A stretch of DNA of 64,000 bases, from assembly GCA_021030915.1 (NCBI GenBank), contig JAGEMR010000073.1:1-64000 (forward strand), in the 5' to 3' direction. Numbering within the stretch: position 1 is the first letter of the stretch; every line of letters begins with the position of its first letter. Position numbers and translations under genes: made by a program. This DNA comes from Astrothelium macrocarpum (taxonomy: Eukaryota; Ascomycota; Dothideomycetes; Trypetheliales; Trypetheliaceae). Shown here piece after piece: positions 1 to 11,197 of this stretch. The notes under the pieces are model-generated. The model worked only from the letters and a program-made list of their open reading frames with translations, was not told the DNA's origin and searched no databases.

Positions 1-444
1 ATTCGTATTTATTATCAATAATATATAAAATCAGTTTTATATTTTCGTCATTTTTATTTTTAAAAGAATAATGATTCATCGTATAAAATGAAAGAAAATG
101 GACTAATAATACAGATAAAAAAAATTCATAATATTTTCAATCTTGATCATTTAATTAAAAATCCAGATATGAATCCAATTGAATTTATTTAGAACATTTT
201 AAAACAGAAAATACGGTATTATTATTGGATAGAAGATTTGGACGCGAAAATACTATTACAATAGAAATGGGACAAAATTATTATAGCAGAAATTCGTACA
301 CGCATCGCAGACATACCACAGAAATGCAAAATACTAGCGAAAAATGGTAGGCAGCGCATATTTACGCATATGTGGTAATTAATTCAATAAATTAATGCAT
401 TTTCGGTGGTCGGAGGTTGACCCGTCAATTCTGTCCACCCCCTG
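1..444 (+). mobile_element. Degenerate Tc1/mariner-type transposon, 3' end
   Basis: Very AT-rich sequence at the window edge. Read on the + strand from 160 to 378 it gives the C-terminus of a Tc1/mariner DDE transposase: NPDMNPIEFI at its start matches the family's third catalytic block (SPDLNPIE type), followed by an amphipathic stretch with IADIPQKCK and a terminal stop at 376-378. Two in-frame TAG codons interrupt it; the first replaces the usual Trp after NPIE (TGG to TAG), the kind of G-to-A change RIP leaves. Normal base composition resumes near 400, and the GC-richer segment ending CCACCCCCTG (about 435-444) may be the right terminus. The left end lies outside the window. It cannot encode a working transposase. 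Confidence 0.75.
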
Positions 445-848
445 ACGCTCCAAGCTGAGGGATTCGCCAATTATGTCGACGATTTCCTTCACATCCGTGT
501 CAGTAATTACGGTTCATCGAAAATTACAAGAAAAATCCTAGATTCTGCCGGAAACTCATCTTGGGTAGCTTTTGCGCTGAAAATAGGACCGGTCTTAGTC
601 CTAGGCCTAAAAGGGAGTAGGAAGAAAATCAAATCAAATCTAATCAAATCCTCCCACATAGGTATGCTGAGGCGCAATTTAGAAGGCTTTTCGTCTACAG
701 CCTCGTGATATAGTAGAACTTTTTACTAAAAACCCTGCTATGGCAAAACAGTTACTCCACCTGCATTTAAGAAGCGTGCCTCTCGATCGAAATCTCAGCA
801 GAGGACACCCTCTGTCCACTCGTTCGACACCATACTGGCGCCGGGAGC
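445..848. other. Intergenic, no gene seen
   Basis: About 400 bases between the transposon relic and the first gene. Base composition is ordinary. There is a short poly-A/T-rich stretch near 625-650 with AATCAAATC-type direct repeats. I see no RNA gene or conserved coding frame; it presumably holds the promoter of the 849 gene. Confidence 0.5.
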
Positions 849-2108
849 ATGAATTCGACAAATTGGTTCCTCAACGAAATAGCTTCCGTCTTCTCTAATC
901 TTCCCATCGCACTGTATGCGCTCGGATTCCATGTGCAAGATGGCCTCGTCTCCGCGATATGTAATAAATCATCCGCGCCAATGCCATTCATCGGCTCCGT
1001 TGTGGATTTGAAGACAATCTGGAACGTGAAGCAGACAGATCTTTTCGGCATTCTGGGAACTGGGGAGCATTTCCATGTCGCTTCTTTAAGACACGGAAAC
1101 ACCTTTCCACTCGTCAACAAGGCAGTACTAGCTGCTGCAGGCTGCATTAACAAGCCGACCCCTGTGGCCGTAGATCTAACACAGCCTCGGGCGATCACGG
1201 TCAACATTACCTTCTGTATTCCACGAGAGTCTGATAAGGAGTTACTGGGGCAATTCAAATTCGTTGTCATCCTCGTGGGATACATAGAGCTGTGTGCCTA
1301 CATCTGCTCAGCAGCAGTTCAGGCCCTCAAGGCAATGTATCTGGGCTCCACTCTTGCTGCTTGTCTTGCTATCTGCACTCTCTTCTACCTTCTGCTGCAG
1401 CACTTTGTGACGCCAGTTTATGCGCATCAAGAAAGCGTTAAGAGCGATTTACGTCGAACAGTGCAAAATGGTGCAGCAACAGATATTCACGTTATCGTTT
1501 CAGATTGGAATTCGGACGAGATGTATGTATTACTTGGATATACATCTTATCTCCACGCCATCACCAACGCTCCTGCTAGAGCGAGCAGGCCATTCCTGCT
1601 TCTATGGATATGCCGAGGACTAGGCATAATGCTCTGCGTACAAGCTGCCCTGTTGGCGAAATTGATCCAAGCTGCTCCACCCGCACTTTACGGATCTCCA
1701 ATATGGCTTCTGAGCGCTTTAGCGACATGCCTCGTTCGTATTGGAATGAGTAAGTTGGTGTCAAGAGTGCAACTGCCCGCCAGTGATGCGATTGAGCTTT
1801 TCCACGCCTCTCAGGTTGTCCTACCTGCCCGACGAGCTGCTCTCGCTTTCATTGCCTCTCTGCCAATGAGTCCGCCCAGAGCTGGGAAGTGGGAATGGGT
1901 CAACCCATTCCTACCCGACAATGCTAGAAGACAGCAATGGCAGCAAGAAATGGAAATTGCCAATCTTGCGTCACGAGTAGAGCCGGAAGTGAATCTGTCG
2001 AATGATGGCCGACGTATTGTGTCTCAGATAAGGGCAGTGCGATTCAGCACTCAGCTGGTCGAGCTTATCAGCCAGTACGAACAGCGAGTGGGCATAACCG
2101 GAAATTAA
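849..2108 (+). CDS. Hypothetical fungal polytopic membrane protein (419 aa)
   Basis: Intronless 419-residue protein starting at ATG 849. I do not recognise a named family. Hydrophobic segments that look membrane-spanning lie at about residues 133-158, 160-187, 245-270 and 280-300, separated by a soluble loop of about 50 residues. The N-terminal 130 residues look extracytoplasmic or soluble (motif HVASLRHGNTFPLVNKAVLA), and the C-terminal 110 residues are hydrophilic with a WEWVNPFLPD motif. This arrangement resembles lineage-specific ascomycete proteins that often lie in subtelomeric or transposon-rich DNA. It is followed by about 1 kb without a gene and then a HET-domain gene on the same strand. 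Function unknown; that it is a real gene rests on length, ATG start and coherent hydrophobic segments. Confidence 0.55.
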   Translation: MNSTNWFLNEIASVFSNLPIALYALGFHVQDGLVSAICNKSSAPMPFIGSVVDLKTIWNVKQTDLFGILGTGEHFHVASLRHGNTFPLVNKAVLAAAGCINKPTPVAVDLTQPRAITVNITFCIPRESDKELLGQFKFVVILVGYIELCAYICSAAVQALKAMYLGSTLAACLAICTLFYLLLQHFVTPVYAHQESVKSDLRRTVQNGAATDIHVIVSDWNSDEMYVLLGYTSYLHAITNAPARASRPFLLLWICRGLGIMLCVQAALLAKLIQAAPPALYGSPIWLLSALATCLVRIGMSKLVSRVQLPASDAIELFHASQVVLPARRAALAFIASLPMSPPRAGKWEWVNPFLPDNARRQQWQQEMEIANLASRVEPEVNLSNDGRRIVSQIRAVRFSTQLVELISQYEQRVGITGN

Positions 2109-3147
2109 TAAGGCACTTTTAGATTAATAAAGGAGCTTATGTCGAATCAACGTTTGATTAATTGATTGATTCCTAAAATGCCCAGGCTTATATCCCATAA
2201 AGTCGTGGTCTCATCCTCTCAACCTCTCTAGATACATATGAGATTACAAAGGAGTGTGTAGTTCTATATTGTTAGGGAAGCAATTGGGGCAATGATAGCT
2301 AATTATTGAATTGGAACTAAAATTCAAGTACAAAGAGCCAAAGCGTGGTGGAGCTAAAGCTATCTGTAGAATCCTACCAACATTCTATCCAGATCACCTT
2401 GGTTACCATCTCATGCAGTCTAGACATCCCGTAGTACCGTGACATGTATGGCTTGGCCTCTTGGCCTACACCGCCGTAGTCGTGACCGTGTGCGAATTAC
2501 AGCCTTCTCTCAGATAGCAGTAATTTCATGACCTCTTTCTTCCCTTCCCCTCCTCCTCCTCTATGGTGTAGCTAAAGTTCTAAGAAGCTTGGACAGTGAA
2601 TCTTGGTCTCTTTGGGTAGCTTATTGCAACTACATTAGCCTCTGAAGAGTACTCTAAAGCTTTGTAGATCTCCCTTCTCTTTTGACTTGAGCTGATGTTT
2701 CGGGAGAACAGCTTCAAAGAGCTTCGCCGAGGTCTTCATAAGAAGGTTTAAAGGTATCGGGACGGGAGGTGCTGCGATTGTCGTGTTGTGTGGTTGTTGT
2801 GATTGCAGCTGTTGTTGCATCCTTCTCCCCCATTGTGGTCCATATGGATGAGATGTCTTGGCTCTTCTAGCTAGGACAAATAGCTAGAAGGTTCGTAACC
2901 GGCACCACGTACAGGCGGATCTCGTAGCCGGCCGAATCAACTTTTCAAACCTAGTTCGGAATACTACGTCAACCATTGTGCCTGTGGCGGTGCGATCGGC
3001 CCGAGGAGGATGAAGCTAGCCTATGCTCACGCAAGCTGCAACCCGCGGGGCAGCTAGGTACTTCAAAAAGCCTGCCCCAGCTTTCAGCCCAGAAGAATGC
3101 GGGAATTCCGTTCGTCGTCCCGCAAGGTTGAGTCTGCACTTGGCGAT
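2109..3147. other. Intergenic, no convincing gene
   Basis: About 1 kb upstream of the HET gene. A 61-codon ATG frame on the minus strand (2820 to 2635, Gln-rich start, then KTSAKLFEAVLPKHQ) is the only open frame of note; nothing in it is recognisable and it lacks a convincing neighbour exon, so it is not called. A pyrimidine-rich run lies near 2540-2565. Confidence 0.45.
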
Positions 3148-6030
3148 ATGGATCATCTTGAGCGACCAAGCGATCCCAAAGATGTCCACTGGACTGTCCC
3201 CCTTTTATGCAAAGGAAAGACTTCCGATTCTACTCTAGACACGTTCGGCGACTATCCCAAACGACATGTGAGTGGGTCTTAATTCAAGATTGCTGGTCGA
3301 TTAGCTTTGTCCACGACAACACTGAAGAGTTGACGTTTCGCACCAAGTGCGTCATAAATTTGCCACCTACATTGAAAGTCTAATTGAATCATCATCTCAT
3401 AGGGGTGGTCTGTCTTGAGCGAAAAAGCGAAGCGAAACAATGAGAAAGCAGAACTAAACGCGGACTTCGCTACATTCATTCAGTACTGGCTTTACTTTGA
3501 ACTTTTAGCGGTAGTTACGGGCGAGCCAATCAATATTGATTCATTTCAGCACAATCAAGATACGTCTAGACTGGACTCTTCGCCACTCAAGGCTATTGTT
3601 GAGCGGTGGAGCGTGTCCATGATCAAGAACTCCCGGTTCGATGCTGTCGACAATCTGAAGGTCTGGTATCAGAAAGTAAGCTCGTGTTTATCTGTCTTCA
3701 AATCCAAAGGCCACGACAGCAAGAAACTCGAAAACAAAGATGGTAGTATTCAAATCATCTACTGGCACCGCATTTACTGACTGGATAACCTAGACCAAGA
3801 TTTGATCGAATCGGTATTTCTCGGTATCGCAATCCTCGTTGAAACCTTACACGCGGCTGTCGAAACGATCTGCCTATATAAAGAGAAAAGATGCAAGAAA
3901 TCTGGTATGGCATCTTTCTTACCTCGATCATTCACATGCCGATTCTACAACGATTACGATCGTGCGAGACCTTTGTTGAAACTCATGGAATCTAATGGCT
4001 GGTGCGAACGGGATCTTTTCTGTTTAGACGGCGGACCGCAGAATTTGCCTATCTCCAGCTTACACTTTTACGCACAGATGGAGCCGCCAAAGAAAGGCTA
4101 TAGCCATACAAAGTGTTCACGCGCTGGATGCCGTTATGATTCGACAGTAGATGAAGACAACTATGAAGTTTTGCACGTGGAGGATAATTGCAATTGTAAA
4201 CTTATTGGTCCCTCTCTGGATGACATGAAAGCCATTGTAGAGGCTGGAGACTTTCCCGTGGTGAGTCTGACGGTATCGGATGAGATAAGAGTCGAACGTG
4301 GCTCCCGCGTAAAGGAGTACGTAGCGTTGTCCCATGTTTGGTCCGACGGTCATGGCAACCCAAACGACAACACGCTTCCTACATGCTTCCTGAAGTGGTT
4401 GTCAATCCTCATCTCCAATGCACTTGGCACTGGAGAATTTCCTCTCGGCGCTCGCAACCACTCACACCTATTCGAAATGATTTCACGCAATGTTCGACCA
4501 TACAATAAGCCGGATTGGTTTTGGGTGGATACTTTATGTATACCACGGCAGCCTTATGAGCTCCGCTCAAAGGCGATTCAAGGCATGAGAGTGCCTTTTG
4601 CGAAGGCCAAAGTGACACTCATTCTCGACAACAGGCTGACGCATGTGAAAACTAAGAACATGTCCGATATTGAGATGTATGCTCGCCTCAAAATGAGCAA
4701 TTGGGCGAAGCGTCTGTGGACTTTCCATGAAGACGCTGTTGGAGAATATCACTATGTCCAATTTGGAGACCGTAGCGTCGACCTTCTCCAGCAGAGTGAG
4801 CCACTGGCATTGTCTCTACAACAGACTCGCGATAGAGCTGCAGCTGGCGAGATTTCTCTTGCAGAGTTCTTCAGCTCTACGATCTCAACTGCATTTTCCG
4901 CTGGCAGGTTTTCAACGAGTCTAGGTGGTATTGGAGAATGTGGTAAAGCTAAGAGCGCCAACCTACAGAGATACGGGCTCGAGACTCGTGGACAGCTTCA
5001 AGCCGGGCTGCACTGGTATCGCTCCATCCTGAAAACCAAGACAACCACTCGCACTTCCGACCAGGCTCTATGTCTAGCTTCTCTTATGAAACTCGACATG
5101 CAGAAGATAACAGACGCACCAGCTGATGAGAAGATGAAAACATTCTGGTCCTTGGTTGACCGTATTCCAATTGGCCTACTTTTCTCCAAATCCAAGGAAA
5201 AGTTGAAATTCGATGGATACAGATGGGCGCCGGCGACTTTCTTGGAGTTCAAGGACAAGTGGAAAGTGAAGGACGAATGGCTAGGTCCTGAAAGGCTCCA
5301 CCAGCAGTACATTCCACGAACTCCTGAACGTCCTGGCCAGGAAGCTATGCTTTCTGTCGTGTACCTGCAGCCCCTAGACGATAGCTGTCAAGATATTGAA
5401 TTGGATAGGGAAGCAGTGCAATGTCTTCTGGGTCTCGTTCGCGGTACTGGTCACAAAGTACGCTTCTTCGATTATGAAGGTATCGGTTGGAATGTAGAAT
5501 TCGAGAATGATTGGAATAGTGAACAGCGATATCTGGACCATTGTGACGGATTGGCAATAGTCATGTCGTCGCATTCTGCTGCTGCAGGACTTTTCTGGCA
5601 GGGCCTCCTTGTCTCGTACAAAAATGGCGAAGGCGTCCTCCAAGCACTTGCTCATCGACATGTAAAAGTAAAGAGGATCTCTGCGCCACTCCCACGACTC
5701 GCAAGAGGCTTCGAGCATTGTACTCAAGTCATGCGCTCTCGATACGCTCCCGATTTGCTCAGGCAGATATTGTTTGACTCCGAGAAAGCCGACGAGCCTG
5801 AGAGAATGAAAGAAGCCGAAGCATATCTGCACAAGATTCTGGAAAAGCAAGAAGGCTTTGTCGAAGAAGACTCAGAGTATTGGCAACAATATTATAGCAA
5901 TTCGACCGATTATACTGGAAAAAATGCCAAGAAGACTCTTAGATCTGATACTGTGGTAATATTGTCCTTTTTCTGGCCGCGAGTCAAAGCAGTGTTTTCT
6001 GAGAAGAAGCTTTGCGTTTGTATTGATTGA
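3148..6030 (+). CDS. HET-domain (heterokaryon incompatibility) protein
   Basis: Three-exon gene, about 898 aa: exons 3148-3267, 3403-3742 and 3794-6030. The first intron has a GTGAGT donor; the second is 51 nt (GTAGTA donor, CTGAC branch, CTAG acceptor) and restores frame. The start MDHLERPSDPK followed by ...YPKRHGWSVLS across the first junction, then FFQTWLFF-like FIQYWLYFELLA, is the usual N-terminus of this fungal group. The HET block begins near residue 328 with YVALSHVWSDGHGN, continues through DWFWVDTLCIPRQ and ends near VTLILD. A conserved C-terminal half follows. HET proteins trigger cell death after fusion of unlike strains; partner specificity cannot be read here. The gene lies 3 kb from a transposon relic, typical of such fast-evolving loci. 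All three exons are open, so it looks intact. The 3' end could include one further exon after 6030. Confidence 0.85.
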
Positions 6031-6390
6031 TTCAAGGCATACTAGCACGATGTGTTGACACGGCTATATCAACGGCTTCTAAAGCGATCCGGCTGGGTGG
6101 TAATCGAAAGGGAGCTCCAGGATTTAGCAGGCCTGGATGATTTCTATCTCTTAATTTCTATTGTTGACACCGACCAAAGATATGCAAGTACCTATAATCC
6201 AAAAGCAATCCTGCTAGCTTTGTGTAAGGACCTCTTTACGGCCGGACAAAGAACCTAGAGTAACTTAGGCCGGCCGTAGTGTATAAAATGTCAGAACTCC
6301 TAATTTCGAAAGTTCGGAAAACTTTGTGTGTGCACAGATACATGCTGTAATTTGCATAACAACTTTTGTATTAGAAACCAGAGATGAAAA
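6031..6390. other. Convergent intergenic region
   Basis: About 360 bases between two convergent genes. A short open frame at 6052-6258 (no ATG) has no recognisable content. GGCCGGCC-like palindromic sequence occurs at about 6268-6276. No RNA gene seen. Confidence 0.4.
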
Positions 6391-7440
6391 TTATATTCTT
6401 TGTAACTCCTGCTGTCTACCAACTTGGGAAGGGCCATACGGGAATAAAGCGGGTACTTCGTAGACGTCTCTTTCAGCAGATATTTCGTGGCGACTTGTCT
6501 CAGTAGATATCTCATAGAGACCTCTCTCGGTCGGTATCTCGTGAGGACCGTTTGCGGGCAAGTTTTCGTTGAGAAACAGCCGCTCTAATCCGCAACGCTT
6601 AAATGGGTAAGAATCTATTGTCTTTGATAGAGATTTCTCTTTGGTCGGCCTTGCTCTGTTTGTGCGGCCTTGAACGATCCGTGTTCCTGCAAGAATACCG
6701 AGCAACAAAATAGCAGGTATACTCAGTCCCACGCCTACACCAAGACCAATTCTTGCGCTCTTAGATAAGCCATTAGTTGGCCCGCTTGTTTTAACTGGAG
6801 CTAGAGAGGTCGTCGGAGAAATCAGGGCTAAACCTATAGATGACGTTGATGCCACAGACGATGCTGTCCTTGTAGATGATGCCGATGTCGTGGATGATGT
6901 TGATAGTGTGGACGATGTCGACGGCGTTGTTAGTGAGGATAAAGAAGAGGAACTTGATCCTGAGGATGCACTATTCCCGGCTTGGGTGATGTTGAAGTAA
7001 TGCGAGAACCATGGTGATGGAGTCCATTCAATTACTAAGTAAAAGACGTTGAACTCATTAAGATCGAGTTCATAGGTCTGGACGACCCAATTTACAGAAC
7101 TGAGATTCTCTTCTCCTGCGCCATGGACTGACTTATATTAATGGGGCCCTGCTGTGCGAGCGAAGGATTTCGTACCATATAACGGCGTGGAACTAGGTGT
7201 TGCATCCCCTCCTCCCCCTCCCTGAGGATCATGCTGCCATAGTGTCAAGTTATAGGAATCGTCCGAAGCGAACGTCGAGCTCCAGGATATCGTCTGAACA
7301 GTATTTAATGCCCAGACAACATCATTCTCGTAGTGATTGATTGGGCCGTTCGGGGGAGGATTTAGAAACTGGGCTTGTGCGTTGGTGGCAAAGGCGGAGA
7401 ACAGTATGAACGTAGGGAGGTGCAGTACTCTATGAGTCAT
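6391..7440 (-). CDS. Single-pass Ser/Thr-rich surface glycoprotein (fungal Mid2/WSC-like architecture)
   Basis: Two exons on the minus strand, 7440-7176 and 7127-6391, about 333 aa; the 48-nt intron (GTACGA donor, AAGTCAG acceptor) removes an in-frame TAA and keeps frame. The start at 7440 gives a signal peptide (MTHRVLHLPTFILFSAFATN...). The ectodomain has VVWALNTVQTISWSS, YNLTLWQ and NWVVQTYELDLNEFNVFY, the pattern of a widespread fungal secreted domain, then a Ser/Thr-rich stalk of about 60 residues, then a transmembrane helix IGLGVGVGLSIPAILLLGIL, then a 110-residue cytoplasmic tail with short repeats of the type HEIPTERGLYEISTE. The layout suggests a cell-surface sensor or anchor, like wall-stress sensors; the ligand and role are unknown. 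The weak donor makes the exact splice less certain than the gene itself. Confidence 0.65.
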
Positions 7441-8965
7441 GACAGGACCATTAAACAATCACTCAATCCAATCTATACATGTGACAGGATGAAAAAGCAA
7501 AGCTTATGAGCGTTGACGAAAAGACAAGGAGGAAGACCTTAGACGAGTGCGTACGCACTTTGGATCCGGACCCGATCCAAGTTGAGCCCAAAATTGAGCC
7601 TCTCTTCTTCGTGAGCAAGCACTGGATATAACTCGGTGTTCTGAGCGTAGGACTCTTCCCGAAAAAGTTCGGCACACTGCGCTGTATTCGGTGTATACAA
7701 TTATTGGCTATCCGCTGCCATCTTGTGGTTCGGCATTCGAAGACCGTACACGCTCGGCTACGCCAAATGAATCGGATCCTTCCTTTGGTCCGACGAATGA
7801 AACATCAGTATCGTCTAGTTCTCCATCAGAGAGGTGTCAAACAGGACCTCATAAGGCGTAGCCCGGCATGTCGTAAAGAAAGCGATAGCTTGATGTGCGG
7901 CCTGACAAACCCTTCAAATTTAGCGTTTTTACTCCGCGTCGATAGGATAAGACATTCTGAAAGGCCACGAAACAGGGTTCTGGGGTATAACATATGATTC
8001 TGACGCGTTGTGCCAAAGGTTGGTTAACTTAGTTGGATAAGTATTTTTGAAGCATTTAGGAGCTTGATTGCGTTTATTAATTTATAGCGTCGAGCGGCTT
8101 TTGATCTGTTGCAGCCTTCTACAAATGTGCACAATCCTAAATCACGCCCTTTCGATTCGATTTTCATGCTCACAAGGTCCCGCTAAAAAGCCAGAGCCAC
8201 AATGTTGGTTGAATAGCGATATTACATTTCCATCTAATATGATTAGATTGCAGTGGTTGCCATCAACGCAATTTGGATCACCCTGTATTTTCCCCTGCAA
8301 CTTTACATTGCCAACCTGATGGCTCCACGTACTGCCAAACCTCATCCCGATTTTATATCCATGTAAAATCTCCGACCATCCTCGGATGTAGAGAAATTGG
8401 TTGTGACAATATTTGCTACGACACAGAGCGGGTTTTCCAGCCGCCCAGAAATAGGACAAGTTCCGGTTCGCTTTTCGTCCACTTTTCACACTGCTCTGAC
8501 AGAAATTGGTCAGCACTGGTCGCCAGATCTCTTTACCTATTGAAAGTGCATCAGCGAGCAGACGGCAATACCCTGTAGTACAAGAATCGAAGGCTCAGCG
8601 TCCAGTCTGCCGCGGCGCGGTAGAGTTGTATTACGGGCGTTGCCATGTAGAGGATGCAGCTGGCTGAATCAAGCATGCGGAGAATCCCGTCGATCACGCT
8701 GCGTAACGAAGGAGCCATTTTTGAGGGACGAATGGCAGGGACGAAGTATCTGTGGGATCCCATGCCAGAACAGTGCTGACTCGTACAGATGTGTCCAGTA
8801 ATTGGGTTACCCTGCAGTAGACCTTTGACGAAATCGGTACTAGTCTATTGCTAATAGTTAATGAAGTCTCTTTCGAAAATGGTCATCCACAAAATTAAGA
8901 TTTCCTCAATTAGGAAGGGTAGATGTGGGAGATGTTCCTGAATGGCTTCTTTAATATTATCTTCA
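7441..8965. other. 1.5-kb region, no confident gene
   Basis: Lies between the start of the surface-glycoprotein gene and the 3' end of the TFIIIC gene. On the minus strand there are two consecutive short open stretches: 8763-8551 (ATG start, 70 codons) and 8516-8142 (124 codons, no ATG at its head). The second ends in a segment with four cysteines (DPNCVDGNHCN and NQHCGSGFLAGPCEHE). They could be exons of a small secreted cysteine-containing protein, but I found no splice pair that joins them with confidence and no family match. Confidence 0.35.
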
Positions 8966-11197
8966 TCAACCACTTCTATTCAGTGCTATATCCTCCACTC
9001 TCAGCAAGCCGGTTCCCATTCCAGCAGCTGCCCATCCTCCGCAATGAGTGTTTGGATTCCAGGCCAGCGCTGAAATACTGGATTTCTCCTCATAGGTGGT
9101 CATCGGGTTGAACCCGGTTTCTCCCGTTTTCCTTTTCTTTTCCATTTCCTTTGTATCTCTTGAACCTGCAGGCTCCAGTTTGAACCCATCGCTGAACCGT
9201 ACGATTCCACCAGCCTCGCCTCCCAGCTCACGCGCCCGCGGTGTTGCTCTGGAAAATTCGTGCTGAAACCACTTTTGCACGAACAGTGGGATCTTATGGC
9301 CCAAAACACGTCGCAAAGGATTGATGGCAATGACACTGCCGTCAGCAAGACCGACAAGTACGCTACAATGGACTGGACTTGTCACAATGCATTGCGACGA
9401 GGCTACTGCAGCCGAAAGCTTGGTGATGGTCATGGTTGCAAAGAAACGTCGAACCGGAAGGATACGTAGGTTAGGACTATCGTCACAGGTAATGAGGCAC
9501 TGGGAAGGATCGTGCCATGCTATGGTGGGAGATCCAAGGCGAGAACGAAACGATTCGACGCTGTCAGACTCTGGTGCACGGAGATCTGTTAAGCGTATGT
9601 AACCAGACATGGAATTGGTAAAGAGAAGGTGAGGACGGGACGGATATCCCGAAGTGAGTTTGAAGATATAAGTATCGGCAAGAGGTTTGAAGAACCATGG
9701 ACGAGATGGTGACGCTTTAATGCAGTCGGCAATGTTGAATATCGCTACGAATCCATGTGCAGTAGAAGCGGCAATATCAACGGTAGATAGCCACTCAAGA
9801 TTCGTGAAAACGCCATTGGGAGGCCGAGCTTCGAAAGCCGCAGTATCAATGTGAACATAATCCGTATCCGCTGACCTCGTTGGATGAAAGATATCAATGA
9901 CTCTGAGGAACCCATCTGCCCACACGCCAGCCAGTAGGCCAAGTCGTTTCGTAGATGACTGTTGATGTTTGCATTTGTCCTGATCAGGTACTGGACACCA
10001 TTTCAAGACCTTGACATTACCCCAGTCAGTGCAAAGAAGGAGCCTTAGTTTGGGGATAGAAGCAGTGTCAATCGACCAACTACCTTCTTTGGACACAGGC
10101 TTGGCTCCAAAAGACCATATTTGTAATGACGCTGGCGTTTGGGCTTTGGGAGCAAATGAAGGAGCAGCAGGAGACTCGTATGGCTTGGAATTAGCGTTCG
10201 GGCTGGCCTGTTCCAGTGCCACGGCTAAATATTGCATTGTACCTTGCTCATTTGGTACCCAGTCAAGACACTGCACCCTAGTCGAGCCCACATTCATTAT
10301 CCAACCTCGCCGGTCTGAAGTTTGTGACTTTGCCGATTTTTTTGAAGAAGTAGATGGATCTCGAATCAGCGATGCCGTAGATAGATCCAGAGATTCGCCC
10401 CATTGAAGGGTCTTCATCATTTGACCTCCTGGCCCAATCATGAAAGTTTGCGCTACAGCCATTGATTGGACATAATATTTTGCCTTTTCCAAAGTGATAC
10501 TGCTCATGGACTGCCTTTTGTGAATTCGATTCTTGCCATTTTGAGCATAGTACCATTGCCAACCTTCATCCATCTCTTGATTTTGCATTTCCGTAGTATA
10601 GTAAAAGCTTCTATGCATACCACCAGCTCCTGTGTTGCTAGTAAAGCGGCTTGGTAACGTTGTGTCATTGATCCATTTTTCTCGCGCTAATAAAAATGGA
10701 ATAATGTCGTCTGGATCCTGTCCAAAGGTGTACTGCATTTGTGTGTCTTTCGAGCCAGACCTTTGAAAGTCCTCTATTCCTCTGATATAGACTGTTTTCG
10801 CATTCTCGATTGCTTTGGAACGTACAATGGGCTTTTTGGAAGGCGGCTTGGTAGTGAGGTCATTCATAGCATCTTGTGTACTCGAGCTTTCAGAGCCAAC
10901 GATTGAATCAGCATCGTCTAACTCTTCCTCATCCGACTTTTGAGATGCATTCGATACATTAGCTACACTACCTTCGTCCAGTGAAAGATCGTCCTCATCC
11001 TCGACTTCTGCTTGGGCTTCTGGTTCAGAATCTGCATTGAATTCAGCATCCTTGTCACTATCTTCCTCATTCAGAACTTGATCTTCTAAGTCGGAATCGA
11101 AGAGCGTCTCAATGCCTTCGAAAGCATCGACGCTATATTTCTTGTTGGGCTGGCGCTGTCGTCCAGATCTTCGAACAGCGCCTTGTGAACCCGCCAT
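8966..11197 (-). CDS. TFC6: Transcription factor TFIIIC subunit Tfc6/Sfc6-like (WD40)
   Basis: Intronless 743-aa protein from ATG 11197. The N-terminus carries a basic AT-hook-like patch (RRSGRQRQPNKK) and then about 100 very acidic residues; the rest forms a WD-repeat propeller, with GSTRVQCLDWVP, LQIWSFG, LGLLAGVWADGFLRVIDI, GYIRLTDLRAP and a terminal block AWNPNTHCGGWAAAGMGTG. This order (acidic N-terminus, degenerate propeller, GGWAAAGMGTGLLRVE end) is that of the Tfc6/GTF3C2 subunit of TFIIIC, which binds the B box of tRNA genes and recruits TFIIIB for RNA polymerase III. The protein should be nuclear. It is divergent from the RING-CH gene, sharing a 555-bp promoter region. Assignment to TFIIIC is from recalled family features, not a search. 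Confidence 0.75.
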   Translation of the reverse strand: MAGSQGAVRRSGRQRQPNKKYSVDAFEGIETLFDSDLEDQVLNEEDSDKDAEFNADSEPEAQAEVEDEDDLSLDEGSVANVSNASQKSDEEELDDADSIVGSESSSTQDAMNDLTTKPPSKKPIVRSKAIENAKTVYIRGIEDFQRSGSKDTQMQYTFGQDPDDIIPFLLAREKWINDTTLPSRFTSNTGAGGMHRSFYYTTEMQNQEMDEGWQWYYAQNGKNRIHKRQSMSSITLEKAKYYVQSMAVAQTFMIGPGGQMMKTLQWGESLDLSTASLIRDPSTSSKKSAKSQTSDRRGWIMNVGSTRVQCLDWVPNEQGTMQYLAVALEQASPNANSKPYESPAAPSFAPKAQTPASLQIWSFGAKPVSKEGSWSIDTASIPKLRLLLCTDWGNVKVLKWCPVPDQDKCKHQQSSTKRLGLLAGVWADGFLRVIDIFHPTRSADTDYVHIDTAAFEARPPNGVFTNLEWLSTVDIAASTAHGFVAIFNIADCIKASPSRPWFFKPLADTYIFKLTSGYPSRPHLLFTNSMSGYIRLTDLRAPESDSVESFRSRLGSPTIAWHDPSQCLITCDDSPNLRILPVRRFFATMTITKLSAAVASSQCIVTSPVHCSVLVGLADGSVIAINPLRRVLGHKIPLFVQKWFQHEFSRATPRARELGGEAGGIVRFSDGFKLEPAGSRDTKEMEKKRKTGETGFNPMTTYEEKSSISALAWNPNTHCGGWAAAGMGTGLLRVEDIALNRSG

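Noticed and set aside
8142..8516. Killer-protein-like cysteine pattern in the small minus-strand frame
   Set aside because: Too few cysteines and no fixed spacing; the resemblance is superficial.
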